From positions 62,001 through 126,000 of the forward strand of contig CALFDJ010000008.1 of the NCBI GenBank assembly GCA_937950325.1: DNA of 64,000 bases, read 5' to 3'. The stretch comes from an uncultured Collinsella sp. (GTDB lineage Bacteria > Actinomycetota > Coriobacteriia > Coriobacteriales > Coriobacteriaceae). Below the pieces are notes generated by a model. The model was not told where the DNA came from. It ran no database searches and saw only the letters and a program-made list of their open reading frames with translations. This document shows positions 7,522-16,288 of this stretch, one piece after another (position 1 is the stretch's first letter; the number at the start of each line of letters is the position of its first letter). The position numbers were made by a program, and so were the translations under genes.

Positions 7522-7830
7522 CTACTCGTTCCACTGGTGCTTTTTCATGTCGACGCAACCGTTGTCTCGGAAGGCGACTCCTTCCTCCGTCAGTAGTGCT
7601 CGCTGGTCGGGGAAGTTTGGCGCGAGGCGTCCCGCGTGGTTGACGACGCGGTGGCAGGGATAATCGCCGTAGCGATCCGCCTCGCTCAGCACCGCTCCGA
7701 CCAGGCGAGAGTTTTTCTCCCTGCCGATGAGGCGCGCTATCTGACCGTACGAGGCGACGCATCCCGCCGGAATCTCTGCCACGACGGAGAGAATCTCATA
7801 AACCAAATCTTCGTCCAGGACTTTTCCCAT
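7522..7830 (-). CDS. MGMT-family DNA-alkyltransferase-like protein, single domain
   Basis: A 102-residue protein made only of the DNA-binding, active-site domain of O6-alkylguanine-DNA alkyltransferases. It shows IPAGCVASYGQIARLIG, the arginine-finger segment SRLVGAVLS and the active-site box YPCHRVV with Cys59. Many such short proteins (ATL type) have tryptophan in place of the cysteine and only flag lesions for excision repair; the cysteine here leaves real alkyl transfer possible. The N-terminal domain of full-length Ogt is absent. The ATG at 7830 has GGGAGCG upstream. It follows the CBS and MFS genes on the same strand after a 174-base gap and is probably transcribed separately. Confidence 0.85.
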   Translation of the reverse strand: MGKVLDEDLVYEILSVVAEIPAGCVASYGQIARLIGREKNSRLVGAVLSEADRYGDYPCHRVVNHAGRLAPNFPDQRALLTEEGVAFRDNGCVDMKKHQWNE

Positions 7831-8004
7831 CGTATCGCTCCCGTGTTCGCTTTTGCCTTCGGGGGCGCGGCGCCGATCACCCGTGCTGCGATTTTCGCAG
7901 CTCCCCTTACCGAAGCATCGAGGGAAAGCGCGTGCGTGTCAAGGTTGTCTGGTCCAGTTGCTGGCTCGATGCCTCGAGATGTTCGCCTCAAGTGCGACCT
8001 GCCC

Positions 8005-8511
8005 CTATTGGAAAAGGATGCCGAAGATGTATTTGGTGATGGCGGAGCGGCGGATGACCCCCACGAGTTTGCCCTCGTCATCAACCACAGGAAGCTTCTT
8101 GAACTTCTTCTTCGCCAGCAGCGCGGCGACGCGGGCGATGCTCTGCTCGGGACGGGCACACACTACCTTGCGCGTCGCGAAATCCATGACGCAGCGATCC
8201 TTCAGGTCTTCGATGCGCTGCTCAAGGCTCTGATCGTCGAAGTACAGCATGGACGCGTCGCCGCCCGTGAAGATGGTGTGAGCGCGATGCTGCGCGATGG
8301 CTCCCATGACATCGCCGTCGGAGATGAACCCGACCACCTGGTTGTGCTCATCGATTACGGGCATGCTGCTCACCTCGTTTTCGGCGAGCATGCGCACCAC
8401 GTCGGAAATCGTGCAATCCTGCGTGCAGGTGAACGGCTCTTCAATCATGATGCTCGAAACGGGCGTCCCCTCGAGCTCGAGCGGGATGCGCTCGGACAGA
8501 ATCTCGGACAT
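8005..8511 (-). CDS. CBS-domain-pair protein
   Basis: A 168-residue protein with two CBS motifs, at about residues 18-75 (SSIMIEEPFTCTQDCTISDV through VVGFISDGDVM) and 105-165 (VCARPEQSIARVAALL through LVGVIRRSAIT). Such pairs bind adenine nucleotides and act as energy sensors or modulators of partner proteins. The start codon lies three bases after the stop of the MFS gene, with GGAGGCATAAGCG giving the ribosome site, so the two are coupled and the CBS protein may report on the pump's state. No catalytic domain is attached. The bases to 7830 hold no further gene. Confidence 0.88.
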   Translation of the reverse strand: MSEILSERIPLELEGTPVSSIMIEEPFTCTQDCTISDVVRMLAENEVSSMPVIDEHNQVVGFISDGDVMGAIAQHRAHTIFTGGDASMLYFDDQSLEQRIEDLKDRCVMDFATRKVVCARPEQSIARVAALLAKKKFKKLPVVDDEGKLVGVIRRSAITKYIFGILFQ

Positions 8512-8514
8512 CGC

Positions 8515-9953
8515 TTATGCCTCCTTCGTTTTCGGTGCGGTTTTCTTGGTGCGCACGCTGAATATGGCGCAGATAAGGGAAACGAGGCCGATTGCCGCGC
8601 ACACCTTGTAAGCGACGCCCGCGCCCACGGCGGTGGCTACTTGGATGCTCGCATCGACGCCGGCCGACGCGGTGACGCTTGTCATGACCGTGATGATGAG
8701 CGCCGTGCACAAACCGCCGGCGACCTGGCGGCCGGTGTTCGCGATGGCGTTGCCGTGGGCGATCATGTCATTTTTCAAGGCATTGACACCCCATGTGTTC
8801 ACCGGCATGTTCGCGAGCGACTGGCCGGCGGACTGCAGCATGCAGAACAGCGCAACCACCAAGATGGGCGTGTTTACCGTCGAAAGCGAGAGCAGGAACA
8901 GGGCGCCGGTCATGAGGGCCAGGCCGACGATCGAGATGGCACGCGGACCGAACTTGTCGAACACCACGCCGGAGATAGGGCTGATGATGATGCCCACCGC
9001 CGCGGCGGGAAGCATGGCCATGCCGGTTTCGAAGGCCGAAGCACCAAGCGAGGTTTGCAGCAGCAACGGCAACAGCGTGTTGGTGACCAGGCATGCGGCG
9101 TTGATGAGCGTGACGATGATGGCGGCCACGCGGAACTCGCGCGTCTTGAGCGTGCCCAGTTGAAGCAGCGGGTCCTCGATTTTGCCCTGGCGTACGACGA
9201 ACAGCACCAAGCACACGACACCCGCGACGATCGAGCCGAGCACCACGGGGTTGCCCCAACCCATCGACGAGGCGCTCGAGAACCCGTAGAGAAGTCCGCC
9301 GAAGGCGATGGTGGAGAGGACGACCGAGGGCAGGTCGAGCTTGGGGTTCTTCAGCTCGCCCACGTTTTTCAGCATGAACACGCCCAGCACCAGCACGAGA
9401 ATTGCGAGGGGGACGATGGCGCCGATCATGGTGCGCCAGCCGTACGTGTCGATCACCGCACCGCCTACGACGGGGCCGACCGCGGGACCCGCCGACATGA
9501 CGATGCCCGCCATGCCCATAGCCGTTCCTCGTTTTCGACGGGGAACACCAGCATGGGAACCACCGAGACAAGCGGCATGAGCACGCCTGAGCCCGCCGCT
9601 TGCAACACGCGACCGATGATGAGGAACAGGAAATCAGGGGCTGCGGCGCACAGCAGCGTGCCCAGCGCGAACACCAGCGTCGCCCCGAAGAATAGCGCGC
9701 GGGTGCTGAACTTGTCGATAAGGAACGCCGAAACGGGGACCATGATGCCGCTCACCAGCGGGTATATGGACATGATCCACTGGGCAGTCGAGGCATCGAT
9801 GGCGAAATCGGACATGATGACCGGCAGCGCAGGCGACATCACCGTTTGGTTCAGTAGCGCCAAGAAGGCACCCAGGACGACGACCGCGACGATGCGGATC
9901 TGGGTACCGGTAATGCGCCCATTGGCGGGCGCGACCGTACAATTATCAGACAT
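8515..9953 (-). pseudogene. DHA2-type MFS multidrug transporter, frameshifted
   Basis: The first frame, from the ATG at 9953 (AAGGAAG ribosome site), encodes four or five membrane segments with the motif LIDKFSTRALFFGAT and reaches PMLVFPVENEE. The second frame resumes with MGMAGIVMSAGPAVGPVVGG, the antiporter motif C, and continues through about nine segments to 8515. Together they would give about 480 residues, normal for 14-segment EmrB/QacA-like proton antiporters. The break is at four A (plus strand 9532-9535): a fifth A would restore a PVEKRGTAMGMAG-like junction. It is either a recent pseudogene or a sequencing error. The gene leads a two-gene operon with the CBS protein. Confidence 0.85.
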
Positions 9954-10015
9954 AAGCTTCCTTCGTATCTATTCGATTCTTCGCCGAAGGCGCGCCGGCC
10001 CACGGGCGAAATAAC

Positions 10016-10036
10016 ATGCACGTGCTATGCGTGCAT
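10016..10036. promoter_or_regulatory. ATGCACG / CGTGCAT dyad upstream of the MFS gene
   Basis: A seven-base inverted repeat with a 7-base centre lies about 63 bases before the MFS start. It could be an operator for a drug-responsive repressor, but no regulator gene is adjacent. Confidence 0.35.
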
Positions 10037-10473
10037 CAGATACGACAGGAAGAAAGCGGCTGCTCAGAGCGCACTTGGGGAACAACAGGAGAGGCCCCGT
10101 ATACCAGGGGCCGCCGAATTGCGATGTATGCTTTGGTCAAATCCTTCATAGCGGGGAGGTATTCTAGCAGCCGTCTTCGCCCCTTTCAAGGGATGTAACC
10201 CAGACGTTGATTTTCTTCACCGAGGCGCCATCGTTGACGGGTGGCGTGCTTCTCTATCGCCACACCGCGGGGCGAGGGAACGCCGCGGCGAGCTTGTACA
10301 TCGGCTATGTGTGCAGCTGCGAGCGTGTCGCCGGCGCGCGCTGGGCGCCAGTCCGATCCGGCCGACTCTTGCCGACGGTCGGTCGCCGTCCTCCTCCATC
10401 TCCGCCTGCTCTGTTTTTGCTCGGCTCCCTTGTCGTATCATGGACGGACGAGAATTGAGCGAAGACGGTACGT
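10037..10473. other. Intergenic region before the ArsC-like gene
   Basis: About 440 bases without a convincing gene. A small hairpin GGCCCC / GGGGCC at about 10092-10110 is visible. Short frames on both strands have no family resemblance and no ribosome sites. Confidence 0.4.
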
Positions 10474-10815
10474 ATGAACATCCAGATATTCGGCACGAAG
10501 AAAAGCTTCGATACTAAGAAGGCGCAGCGCTATTTCAAGGAACGTCGTGTGAAGTTCCAGTTCATCGACTTGAAGGAAAAGGGGATGAGCAAAGGCGAGC
10601 TCGAAAGCGTGGCGCGCGCCGTCGGCGGGATCGACGCTGTGATCGATCCAAAGGCGAAAGATGCCGACACGGTTGCGCTCGTACAGTATCTTGCTGCCGA
10701 CCAGAAGTTCGAAAAGGTGCTCGATAACCAGCAGATTCTTCGTGAGCCCATCGTTCGCAACGGCCGCCAGGCAACCGTTGGCTACGAGCCTGACGTGTGG
10801 AAGGGCTGGGAATAA
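10474..10815 (+). CDS. ArsC/Spx-like thioredoxin-fold protein without active cysteine
   Basis: A 113-residue protein with the ArsC/YffB/Spx fold signature: an N-terminal strand MNIQIFGTKKSFDTKKAQRYF, a central EVLD-like segment KFEKVLDNQQILREPIV and the C-terminal VGYEPDVWKGW. In arsenate reductases and Spx the first loop carries a redox cysteine near residues 10-13; here that loop reads KKSFD and the protein has no cysteine at all. It therefore cannot work as a classical thiol reductase. A structural, regulatory or glutathione-independent role is possible but unproven. It stands alone on the plus strand and is followed by a GC-rich hairpin. Confidence 0.82.
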   Translation: MNIQIFGTKKSFDTKKAQRYFKERRVKFQFIDLKEKGMSKGELESVARAVGGIDAVIDPKAKDADTVALVQYLAADQKFEKVLDNQQILREPIVRNGRQATVGYEPDVWKGWE

Positions 10816-10834
10816 AGCGGCTGGGAATAAAGTG

Positions 10835-10876
10835 AAGCGCCCACGCCCGTGGTTTTATCCACGGACGCGGGCGCTT
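10835..10876. terminator. GC-rich hairpin after the ArsC-like gene
   Basis: AAGCGCCCACGCCCGTGG pairs with CCACGGACGCGGGCGCTT around TTTTAT with one mismatch. The T tract is poor, so termination strength is uncertain. It lies between genes that converge on it and could serve both. Confidence 0.5.
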
Positions 10877-11002
10877 GCGTAAGACGTCTCTTGTCGTTTG
10901 AGTGGAGCGCCCCGGCGGCGCTGAACAACGCGCCCCGGTGACGTGGCTCGGGGCTCTTTGTGCCGCGCATCTATGAGAGGAGATATTTGATGCGCATGGG
11001 CG

Positions 11003-12781
11003 CTACTCCATGTAGCCACCCTGAATGGCAGAAACTGCATGCTCGGTAAAGAACTTGAGCGTGCCGGAGGTATAGCGATTAGCCTTGGGCTTCCAAGCGG
11101 CTCGGCGCTCGGCCAGGACGGCGTCGACCTCGGCCGGCTCCATCTCCTTACCGGCGATGCCCACGATAGACAGCGAGCGCTCGGGGATGTTGATCTGGAT
11201 CAGGTCGCCCTCCTCGATCAGGGCAATCGGGCCGCCCACGGCAGCCTCGGGCGAAACGTGACCGATAGCCGGGCCCTTGGAGGCGCCGGAGAAGCGGCCG
11301 TCAGTGATCAGAGCAATGCTCGCGCCCAGCTCGGGGTCGCTGGCGATAGCCTCGGTGGTGTAGAACATCTCGGGCATGCCGGAACCCTTGGGGCCCTCGT
11401 AGCGAATGATGACGGCGTCGCCGGGCTTGACCTCGTGCGTCAGGACGGCGTGGATGGCGTCCTCCTCGCAATCGAACGGACGGGCCTTAAGCGTGGCCTG
11501 GAACATCTCGCGCGGAACAACCGTGTGCTTGACGACGGCGCCCTCGGGGGCAAGGCTGCCGTGGAGGATGGCAATAGAGCCATCGGTACCAAAAGCCTGG
11601 TCAAACGGGCGAATGATGTCCTCGCGCTTGAGGTTCCACTTCTCCAAGTAGCGGCCGCACTTCTCGTAGTAGCCGTTGTTTTTAAGGTCCTCGAGGTTTT
11701 CGCCGAGGGTCTTGCCGGTGACGGTCATGACGTCGAGGTGGAGCATCGACTTGATCTCCTCCATGATGCGCGGCACGCCACCCGCATAGTAGAAGAACTG
11801 CGCCGGCCACTCACCTGCGGGACGAACGTTGAGCAGGTAGTGGGCACCACGGTGCAGACGGTCGAAGTCGTCGGCGGACATCTCGATGCCAAACTCGCGG
11901 GCGATCGCAGGGATATGCAGCAGCGAGTTGGTGGAGCCGGAAATGGCGCCGTGGACCATGATGAGGTTCTCGAAGGACTCCTTGGTCACGATGTCGCGCG
12001 GGCACAGGTTGTGTTCGGAGAGCCACACGGACTGACGGCCGGCCTCGCGCGCAAACTCACGCAGATCGGAGCTGGTTGCGGGCAGCAGGGCCGTGCCGGG
12101 GAGCATAAGGCCCAGGGCCTCGGCGGTAACCTGCATGGTCGACGCGGTGCCCATAAAGGAGCAGGCGCCGCAGCTGGGGCATGCGTTGTGCTTGGCAAAC
12201 TCAAGTTCCTCGCGAGAGATCTCGCCGCGCTCGTAGCGGGCAGAAATCGCACCGAGCTGCTCCAGGGTCAACAGGTCGGGGCCTGCATCCATGACACCGC
12301 CGGTAACGACGATGGAGGGGATGTTGATGCGGCCCATGGCCATAAGGTTCGCAGGCAGGCCCTTATCGCAGCTGGCGACAAAGACGCCGGCGTCGAACGG
12401 GGTGGCCTTGGCATGGATCTCGATCATGTTGGCGATCATGTCGCGGCTGGGCAGCGAGTAGTTAATGCCGTCGTGGCCCTGGGCCTCGCCGTCGCAGATA
12501 TCGGTGCAGAAGTAACGGGCACCGTGACCGCCAGCCTCGGCAACGCCAGCACGGACCTCCTCGACCAGCTCGAACAGGCCGGCAGAACCCGGGTGCGAGT
12601 CGCCGAACGTCGACTCGATAATGACCTGCGGCTTGTCCAGATCCTCGATGGACCAGCCAGAGCCCAGACGCAGCGGGTCCATCTCGGGGCTGATGGTGCG
12701 GAACTTGCCGGAACGCGGCTGCAGCTTGGCAACCAAGTCGGCTGCCTCCTGCTGAATCTGTGCCTTGGTCTTCTCGTCCAT
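11003..12781 (-). CDS. IlvD/Edd-family dehydratase, probably acid-sugar dehydratase
   Basis: A 592-residue Fe-S dehydratase. Cluster-ligand regions are visible as VASCDKGLPANLMAMG, FCTDICDGEAQGHDG and HNACPSCGACSFMGTAST, and the C-terminal half has ALITDGRFSGASKGPAIGHV. Members convert 2,3-dihydroxy acids to 2-keto acids: IlvD in valine/isoleucine synthesis, others on gluconate, xylonate or arabinonate. The length is closer to the sugar-acid class (about 580-600) than to IlvD (about 560). The next gene on this strand is a GntP permease and a GntR gene is divergent, with kduD beyond, so dehydration of an imported aldonate to KDG is the likely job. No other branched-chain genes are near. ATG at 12781 has GAGGAG upstream. 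Confidence 0.85.
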   Translation of the reverse strand: MDEKTKAQIQQEAADLVAKLQPRSGKFRTISPEMDPLRLGSGWSIEDLDKPQVIIESTFGDSHPGSAGLFELVEEVRAGVAEAGGHGARYFCTDICDGEAQGHDGINYSLPSRDMIANMIEIHAKATPFDAGVFVASCDKGLPANLMAMGRINIPSIVVTGGVMDAGPDLLTLEQLGAISARYERGEISREELEFAKHNACPSCGACSFMGTASTMQVTAEALGLMLPGTALLPATSSDLREFAREAGRQSVWLSEHNLCPRDIVTKESFENLIMVHGAISGSTNSLLHIPAIAREFGIEMSADDFDRLHRGAHYLLNVRPAGEWPAQFFYYAGGVPRIMEEIKSMLHLDVMTVTGKTLGENLEDLKNNGYYEKCGRYLEKWNLKREDIIRPFDQAFGTDGSIAILHGSLAPEGAVVKHTVVPREMFQATLKARPFDCEEDAIHAVLTHEVKPGDAVIIRYEGPKGSGMPEMFYTTEAIASDPELGASIALITDGRFSGASKGPAIGHVSPEAAVGGPIALIEEGDLIQINIPERSLSIVGIAGKEMEPAEVDAVLAERRAAWKPKANRYTSGTLKFFTEHAVSAIQGGYME

Positions 12782-12889
12782 AATGCTCTCCTCTTTTGGT
12801 TTGAACGGTTGTACCAATCGTTGGTTAATGAATCAGGTGAAAATGGGTACCGAGCGATGCACTCGGCGAAAGATGCTTAGCTACGCGAA

Positions 12890-14251
12890 CTAGGCGAAGA
12901 ACGAAATCACCAGGGCGCAGGCAAGACCCGAAAGGCCGATGAGCGTCTCCATAACGGTCCAGGACTTGAGGGTGGTCTTCTCGTCAATCTCCAGGAACGA
13001 GGAGCACATCCAAAAACCGGCATCGTTGACGTGCGAGAGGGCCGTGGCACCGCCGCAGATAGCAAGACAGATAGCGGCACGCATGAGCACCGAAGCACCG
13101 GCAACCGCGGGCATGGCGGCCATAATGCCCGATGCCATAGTCATAGCGACGATGGAGCTGCCGACAGAGGCACGCACCATGACGGCAATCAAAAAGGCAA
13201 CAACCACCAAAGGCAGCGGTGAAGCCTCGAGCATAGGGCCAATAACCTGGCCCAAGCCGCAGTCCTGCAGCATCCAGCGAATGACGCCGCCGCAAGCGAT
13301 AACCAGCAAAATCATGCCGACGGGCTTAAGAGAGCGGTCGAGCAGGGCCTTGAGCTCGGCGCCGGAGTAGCCGCGCCGCGCGCCCAGCAGATACATCGCG
13401 ACGAGCGTGGCGAGCGTCAAAGCGACAAACGGCTTGCCCAGGAAGGCGAGAATCGAGGCGAACTCGGCGGGCATGGGGATATAAGAGGACAACGTGCCCA
13501 GCAAAATCAGACAAAGCGGCGTGAGCACGATGGCAAGCACCATGCCAAAGGAGGGAAGCTCCTTTTCGTCGCTCGCACCCTCGGCAGAGGTAAAGTGCTC
13601 CGGAACATCGGTAAAAATGCGACTGCCCACGTTGCGACCCCAGATGACGCCGGCGATCGCCATAGCGATGAAGGCGGTAGGGATACCGACGAGAATCATG
13701 GTGCCCAGGTCGACACCGAGCGTGCCGGCGACCAGAACCGAACCGGCCGATGGCGGCACAAACGCATAGCCAGCGGCAAGTCCTGCGAGCAGCGCGATGC
13801 CGTAGTAGAGCGTCGACTTTTTGGTCTGCGATGCCACGCTAAACGCAAGTGGGATCAAAACGACCACGCCGGCCTCAAAGAACACCGTAGTGCCGATAAC
13901 CAGACCGGTAATTCCCAGCGCCCAGCTGGAATGACCCTGCCCAAAGGTATCGATGAAGGTCTGGGCGATCTTCTTGGCGCCGCCGCTCTCTTCAAGAATC
14001 TGACCAAACATCGAGCCCAGGCCAATGAGCAGGGCGATGTTTTGCAGCGTGGTGCCCACGCCCTTGGTGACAGTGTCCGCCACCAGGTCGAGCGGCATAC
14101 CGGCGCCGATGCCGATCGCGAGCGCCGAGACCATCATCGAAAGCACAGGATGCAGCTTGAACTTAATGATGAGCGCAAGCAGCAGCGCAATGCCCACGAT
14201 GGCGGCGATGACCAGCCTGGTGGGGTCGGCCATAAACGTTGGGTCTGACAT
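12890..14251 (-). CDS. GntP-family sugar-acid permease (second copy)
   Basis: A 453-residue membrane protein of the GntP gluconate symporter family, with about twelve hydrophobic segments. Visible family-like stretches include GLAAGYAFVPPSAGSVLVA and LSHVNDAGFWM near the C-terminus, which matches the conserved HVNDSGFW-like motif of gluconate permeases. The ATG at 14251 follows GGAGGAAAG. The dehydratase gene starts 108 bases downstream, so permease and dehydratase probably form one transcript. The divergent GntR gene and paired half-sites in between point to local control. It resembles the gluconate-type GntP more closely than the first copy at 1.2 kb does. Confidence 0.92.
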   Translation of the reverse strand: MSDPTFMADPTRLVIAAIVGIALLLALIIKFKLHPVLSMMVSALAIGIGAGMPLDLVADTVTKGVGTTLQNIALLIGLGSMFGQILEESGGAKKIAQTFIDTFGQGHSSWALGITGLVIGTTVFFEAGVVVLIPLAFSVASQTKKSTLYYGIALLAGLAAGYAFVPPSAGSVLVAGTLGVDLGTMILVGIPTAFIAMAIAGVIWGRNVGSRIFTDVPEHFTSAEGASDEKELPSFGMVLAIVLTPLCLILLGTLSSYIPMPAEFASILAFLGKPFVALTLATLVAMYLLGARRGYSGAELKALLDRSLKPVGMILLVIACGGVIRWMLQDCGLGQVIGPMLEASPLPLVVVAFLIAVMVRASVGSSIVAMTMASGIMAAMPAVAGASVLMRAAICLAICGGATALSHVNDAGFWMCSSFLEIDEKTTLKSWTVMETLIGLSGLACALVISFFA

Positions 14252-14264
14252 CTTTCCTCCAATT

Positions 14265-14357
14265 CATCAGACCTTTTGAATTCGTCTGATGACTATAGCG
14301 TGTTTTCAATAGGTCTGATGTTTCTTTTTGAAATTTGTTCGAAATACATCTGATGTA
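14265..14357. promoter_or_regulatory. CATCAGAC/GTCTGATG operator cluster between gntP and gntR
   Basis: CATCAGAC at 14265-14272 and GTCTGATG at 14284-14291 form a dyad with an 11-base centre. A further GGTCTGATG lies at 14312-14320 and a TACATCTGATGTA palindrome at 14345-14357. Repeated half-sites between divergent genes fit binding by the FadR-type GntR protein encoded at 14486. Confidence 0.55.
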
Positions 14358-14485
14358 TTTGGTGAACGGTCGGAAAAGAGCTGCGAACGGCATATATGTG
14401 GCAGATGATTCATGTCAAGCCGTCTGCATAGCGTTCGCAGTGCGCTAAAATAGCTCAGATGAATTCTTTTGATATGAGGTGAAGC

Positions 14486-15178
14486 GTGGCACGAGCCGAT
14501 TCGGGACTCCCCGAGCAGATTTCCGAGAAAATCATTCAATTGATCTTGGATGAGCATCTTGAGCAAGGCGACCGCCTGCCCAAGGAGGCTGTGCTCGTCG
14601 AGCGCCTGGGTGCTGGCAGGAGCACCGTACGCGAAGCCATGAAGCTGCTGCAGTCGCGCAACATCGTGCGCATTAAGCAGGGCTCGGGCACCTATGTGGC
14701 ATCAAACCCCGGCGTTGCCGACGACCCGCTGGGCTTTACCTTTATCGACGACAAGCAGCGTCTGGCGCGCGACCTACTCGAGGTGCGCTTTATGATCGAG
14801 CCGCAGATTGCACGCATGGCAGCCGAGCACGCAACCAACGACCAGGTCGTCTGTATCAAAGAGCTATGCGACGAATCCGAGCGCCTGGCCGAGGCCGGTG
14901 AGGATTACTCCGCCGCCGACACCGCGTTCCACAATGCCATTGCCGAGAGCTCCGGAAACCTCGTCGTTCCCCGCCTGATGGGCGTGTTCAAGGCATCCGT
15001 CCCCCTCTTTATCGACGTGACCGGCAAAAAGCTCGTCGAGGAAACTATCCGCACGCACCGCGATGTGGCCGACGCCATCGCCTCGCGCAATCCCACCGCC
15101 GCGCACGACGCGATGTATTTGCATCTGGTGTACAACCGCAACATGATCGCAGAGGGCACGCAGGAACAGAGCGAATAA
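14486..15178 (+). CDS. FadR-type GntR regulator
   Basis: A 230-residue regulator. Residues 8-72 form the GntR winged helix (LPKEAVLVERLGAGRSTVRE, wing IKQGSGTYVAS). Residues about 90-220 form an FCD domain with the conserved metal or ligand-binding pattern FMIEPQIA, TAFHNAIAE and THRDVADAI. It probably senses a sugar acid and controls the divergent gntP-dehydratase pair, and perhaps kduD downstream. The start is a GTG at 14486 with GAGGTG five bases before it. The 160 bases to the next gene contain two GTGAACGTT sites of a different regulator. Confidence 0.9.
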   Translation: MARADSGLPEQISEKIIQLILDEHLEQGDRLPKEAVLVERLGAGRSTVREAMKLLQSRNIVRIKQGSGTYVASNPGVADDPLGFTFIDDKQRLARDLLEVRFMIEPQIARMAAEHATNDQVVCIKELCDESERLAEAGEDYSAADTAFHNAIAESSGNLVVPRLMGVFKASVPLFIDVTGKKLVEETIRTHRDVADAIASRNPTAAHDAMYLHLVYNRNMIAEGTQEQSE

Positions 15179-15221
15179 ACGTCCGCGCGGCAAGGGCGAG
15201 ATTACCGTTTACCTTTTAAAA

Positions 15222-15233
15222 GTGAACGTTCAC
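15222..15233. promoter_or_regulatory. GTGAACGTTCAC operator before kduD
   Basis: A perfect 12-base palindrome, with flanks AAA on the left and CTG on the right, about 105 bases before the kduD start. A degenerate second site, GATGAACGTTTC, lies at 15311-15322 just before the ribosome site, so a repressor bound there would block elongation or initiation. Confidence 0.65.
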
Positions 15234-15310
15234 CTGATTTTAGGAGAATCTGATTTTTAAATCCTCCTCTTCTCCTATACTGACCTTGTATGAAAAGCAA
15301 GACTTATATA

Positions 15311-15322
15311 GATGAACGTTTC
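15311..15322. promoter_or_regulatory. Degenerate second operator before kduD
   Basis: GATGAACGTTTC shares nine of twelve bases with GGTGAACGTTCA. It sits immediately upstream of the GAAAGGA ribosome site of kduD, at a position where bound protein would interfere with transcription. Confidence 0.45.
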
Positions 15323-15338
15323 TTTTGAAAGGATCGCT

Positions 15339-16148
15339 ATGTCTGATCTTATGGACAGCTTCCGTCTGGACGGCAAGGTCGCACTGGTAACCGGCGCCAC
15401 CTATGGCATTGGCATGGCTATCGCCGAGGCGCTCGGAGAGGCTGGCGCCAAGATCGCCTTTAACGCACGTCACGCCGACAAGGTAGCCGAGGCCGAGAAG
15501 CACTACCGCGAGCTGGGCTTTGAGGCTCATGGTTACGTGGCAGACGTCACCGACGAGGCCGTCGTCGCCGAGCTCATCGCCAAGATCGAGGCCGACTTTG
15601 GCACCACGCCCGACATCCTGGTCAACAACGCCGGCGTTATCCAGCGCACCCCGATGCTCGACATGAGCGCCGAGGACTTCCGCCGCGTCGTCGATGTTGA
15701 CCTCAACGCACCGTTTATCGTGTCCAAGGCCTGCCTGCCTGGCATGATCGCCAAGGGCCACGGCAAGATCATCAACATCTGCTCGATGATGAGCGAGCTG
15801 GGTCGCGAGACCATCGCCGGCTATGCTGCCGCCAAGGGCGGACTCAAGATGCTCACCAAGAACATCTGCTCGGAGTTTGGCGAGGCCAATATCCAGTGCA
15901 ACGGCATTGGGCCCGGCTACATCGCCACGCCGCAAACCGCACCGCTGCGCGAGACGCAGCCCGACGGCAGCCGCCACCCGTTTGACCAGTTCATCATTGC
16001 CAAGACGCCGGCCGCCCGTTGGGGCACGCCCGAGGACCTGAAGGGCCCCGCCGTGTTCCTGGCTTCCGACGCGTCGAACTTCGTCAACGGCCACATCCTC
16101 TACGTCGACGGCGGCATCCTCGCATACATTGGAAAGCAGCCTCAATAA
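15339..16148 (+). CDS. kduD: Short-chain dehydrogenase, 2-deoxy-ketogluconate/gluconate 5-dehydrogenase type
   Basis: A 269-residue classical SDR. The nucleotide-binding motif TGATYGIG is at residues 18-25, NNAG at 96-99, the catalytic Ser at 149 (NICSMMSE) and YxxxK at Tyr162-Lys166. Sequence and length fit the KduD / gluconate 5-dehydrogenase group, which reduces 2,5-diketo-3-deoxygluconate to KDG with NAD(P)H. The next gene encodes an RpiB-like isomerase, the pairing known for unsaturated uronate breakdown in several Gram-positive bacteria (DhuD-DhuI). The ATG at 15339 has GAAAGGA upstream. Two operator sites of the uronate type precede it. Gluconate 5-dehydrogenase activity remains possible. 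Confidence 0.82.
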   Translation: MSDLMDSFRLDGKVALVTGATYGIGMAIAEALGEAGAKIAFNARHADKVAEAEKHYRELGFEAHGYVADVTDEAVVAELIAKIEADFGTTPDILVNNAGVIQRTPMLDMSAEDFRRVVDVDLNAPFIVSKACLPGMIAKGHGKIINICSMMSELGRETIAGYAAAKGGLKMLTKNICSEFGEANIQCNGIGPGYIATPQTAPLRETQPDGSRHPFDQFIIAKTPAARWGTPEDLKGPAVFLASDASNFVNGHILYVDGGILAYIGKQPQ

Positions 16149-16152
16149 GCGT

Positions 16153-16264
16153 CACCGCAACTGCCCACATCAGGTTTCATCCACTCGTTTTTCATTTGAG
16201 TTGCGGTGAGATAAGGATTGGTTTTGGCTTCTATCAGGCAAAACAGTCCGTATTCCACCGCAAG
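16153..16264. repeat. TTGCGGTG palindromic repeat, copy 3 (compound)
   Basis: CACCGCAACT at 16154-16163 pairs with AGTTGCGGTG at 16199-16208. The latter also begins a unit that ends in CAAAACAGTCCGTATTCCACC plus GCAA at 16264. So two palindromes share a middle arm. The right arm is nearly identical to that of copy 4. It lies between kduD and the isomerase gene and may affect their relative expression. Confidence 0.7.
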
Positions 16265-16288
16265 TTAGAAATAGGAAGGTAATTCGCA

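Noticed and set aside
7636..10014. Plus-strand frame of nearly 800 codons
   Set aside because: It lies antisense to the alkyltransferase, CBS and MFS genes, is rich in Arg, His, Asp and Gly as expected of a shadow of a GC-rich gene, and has no family resemblance.
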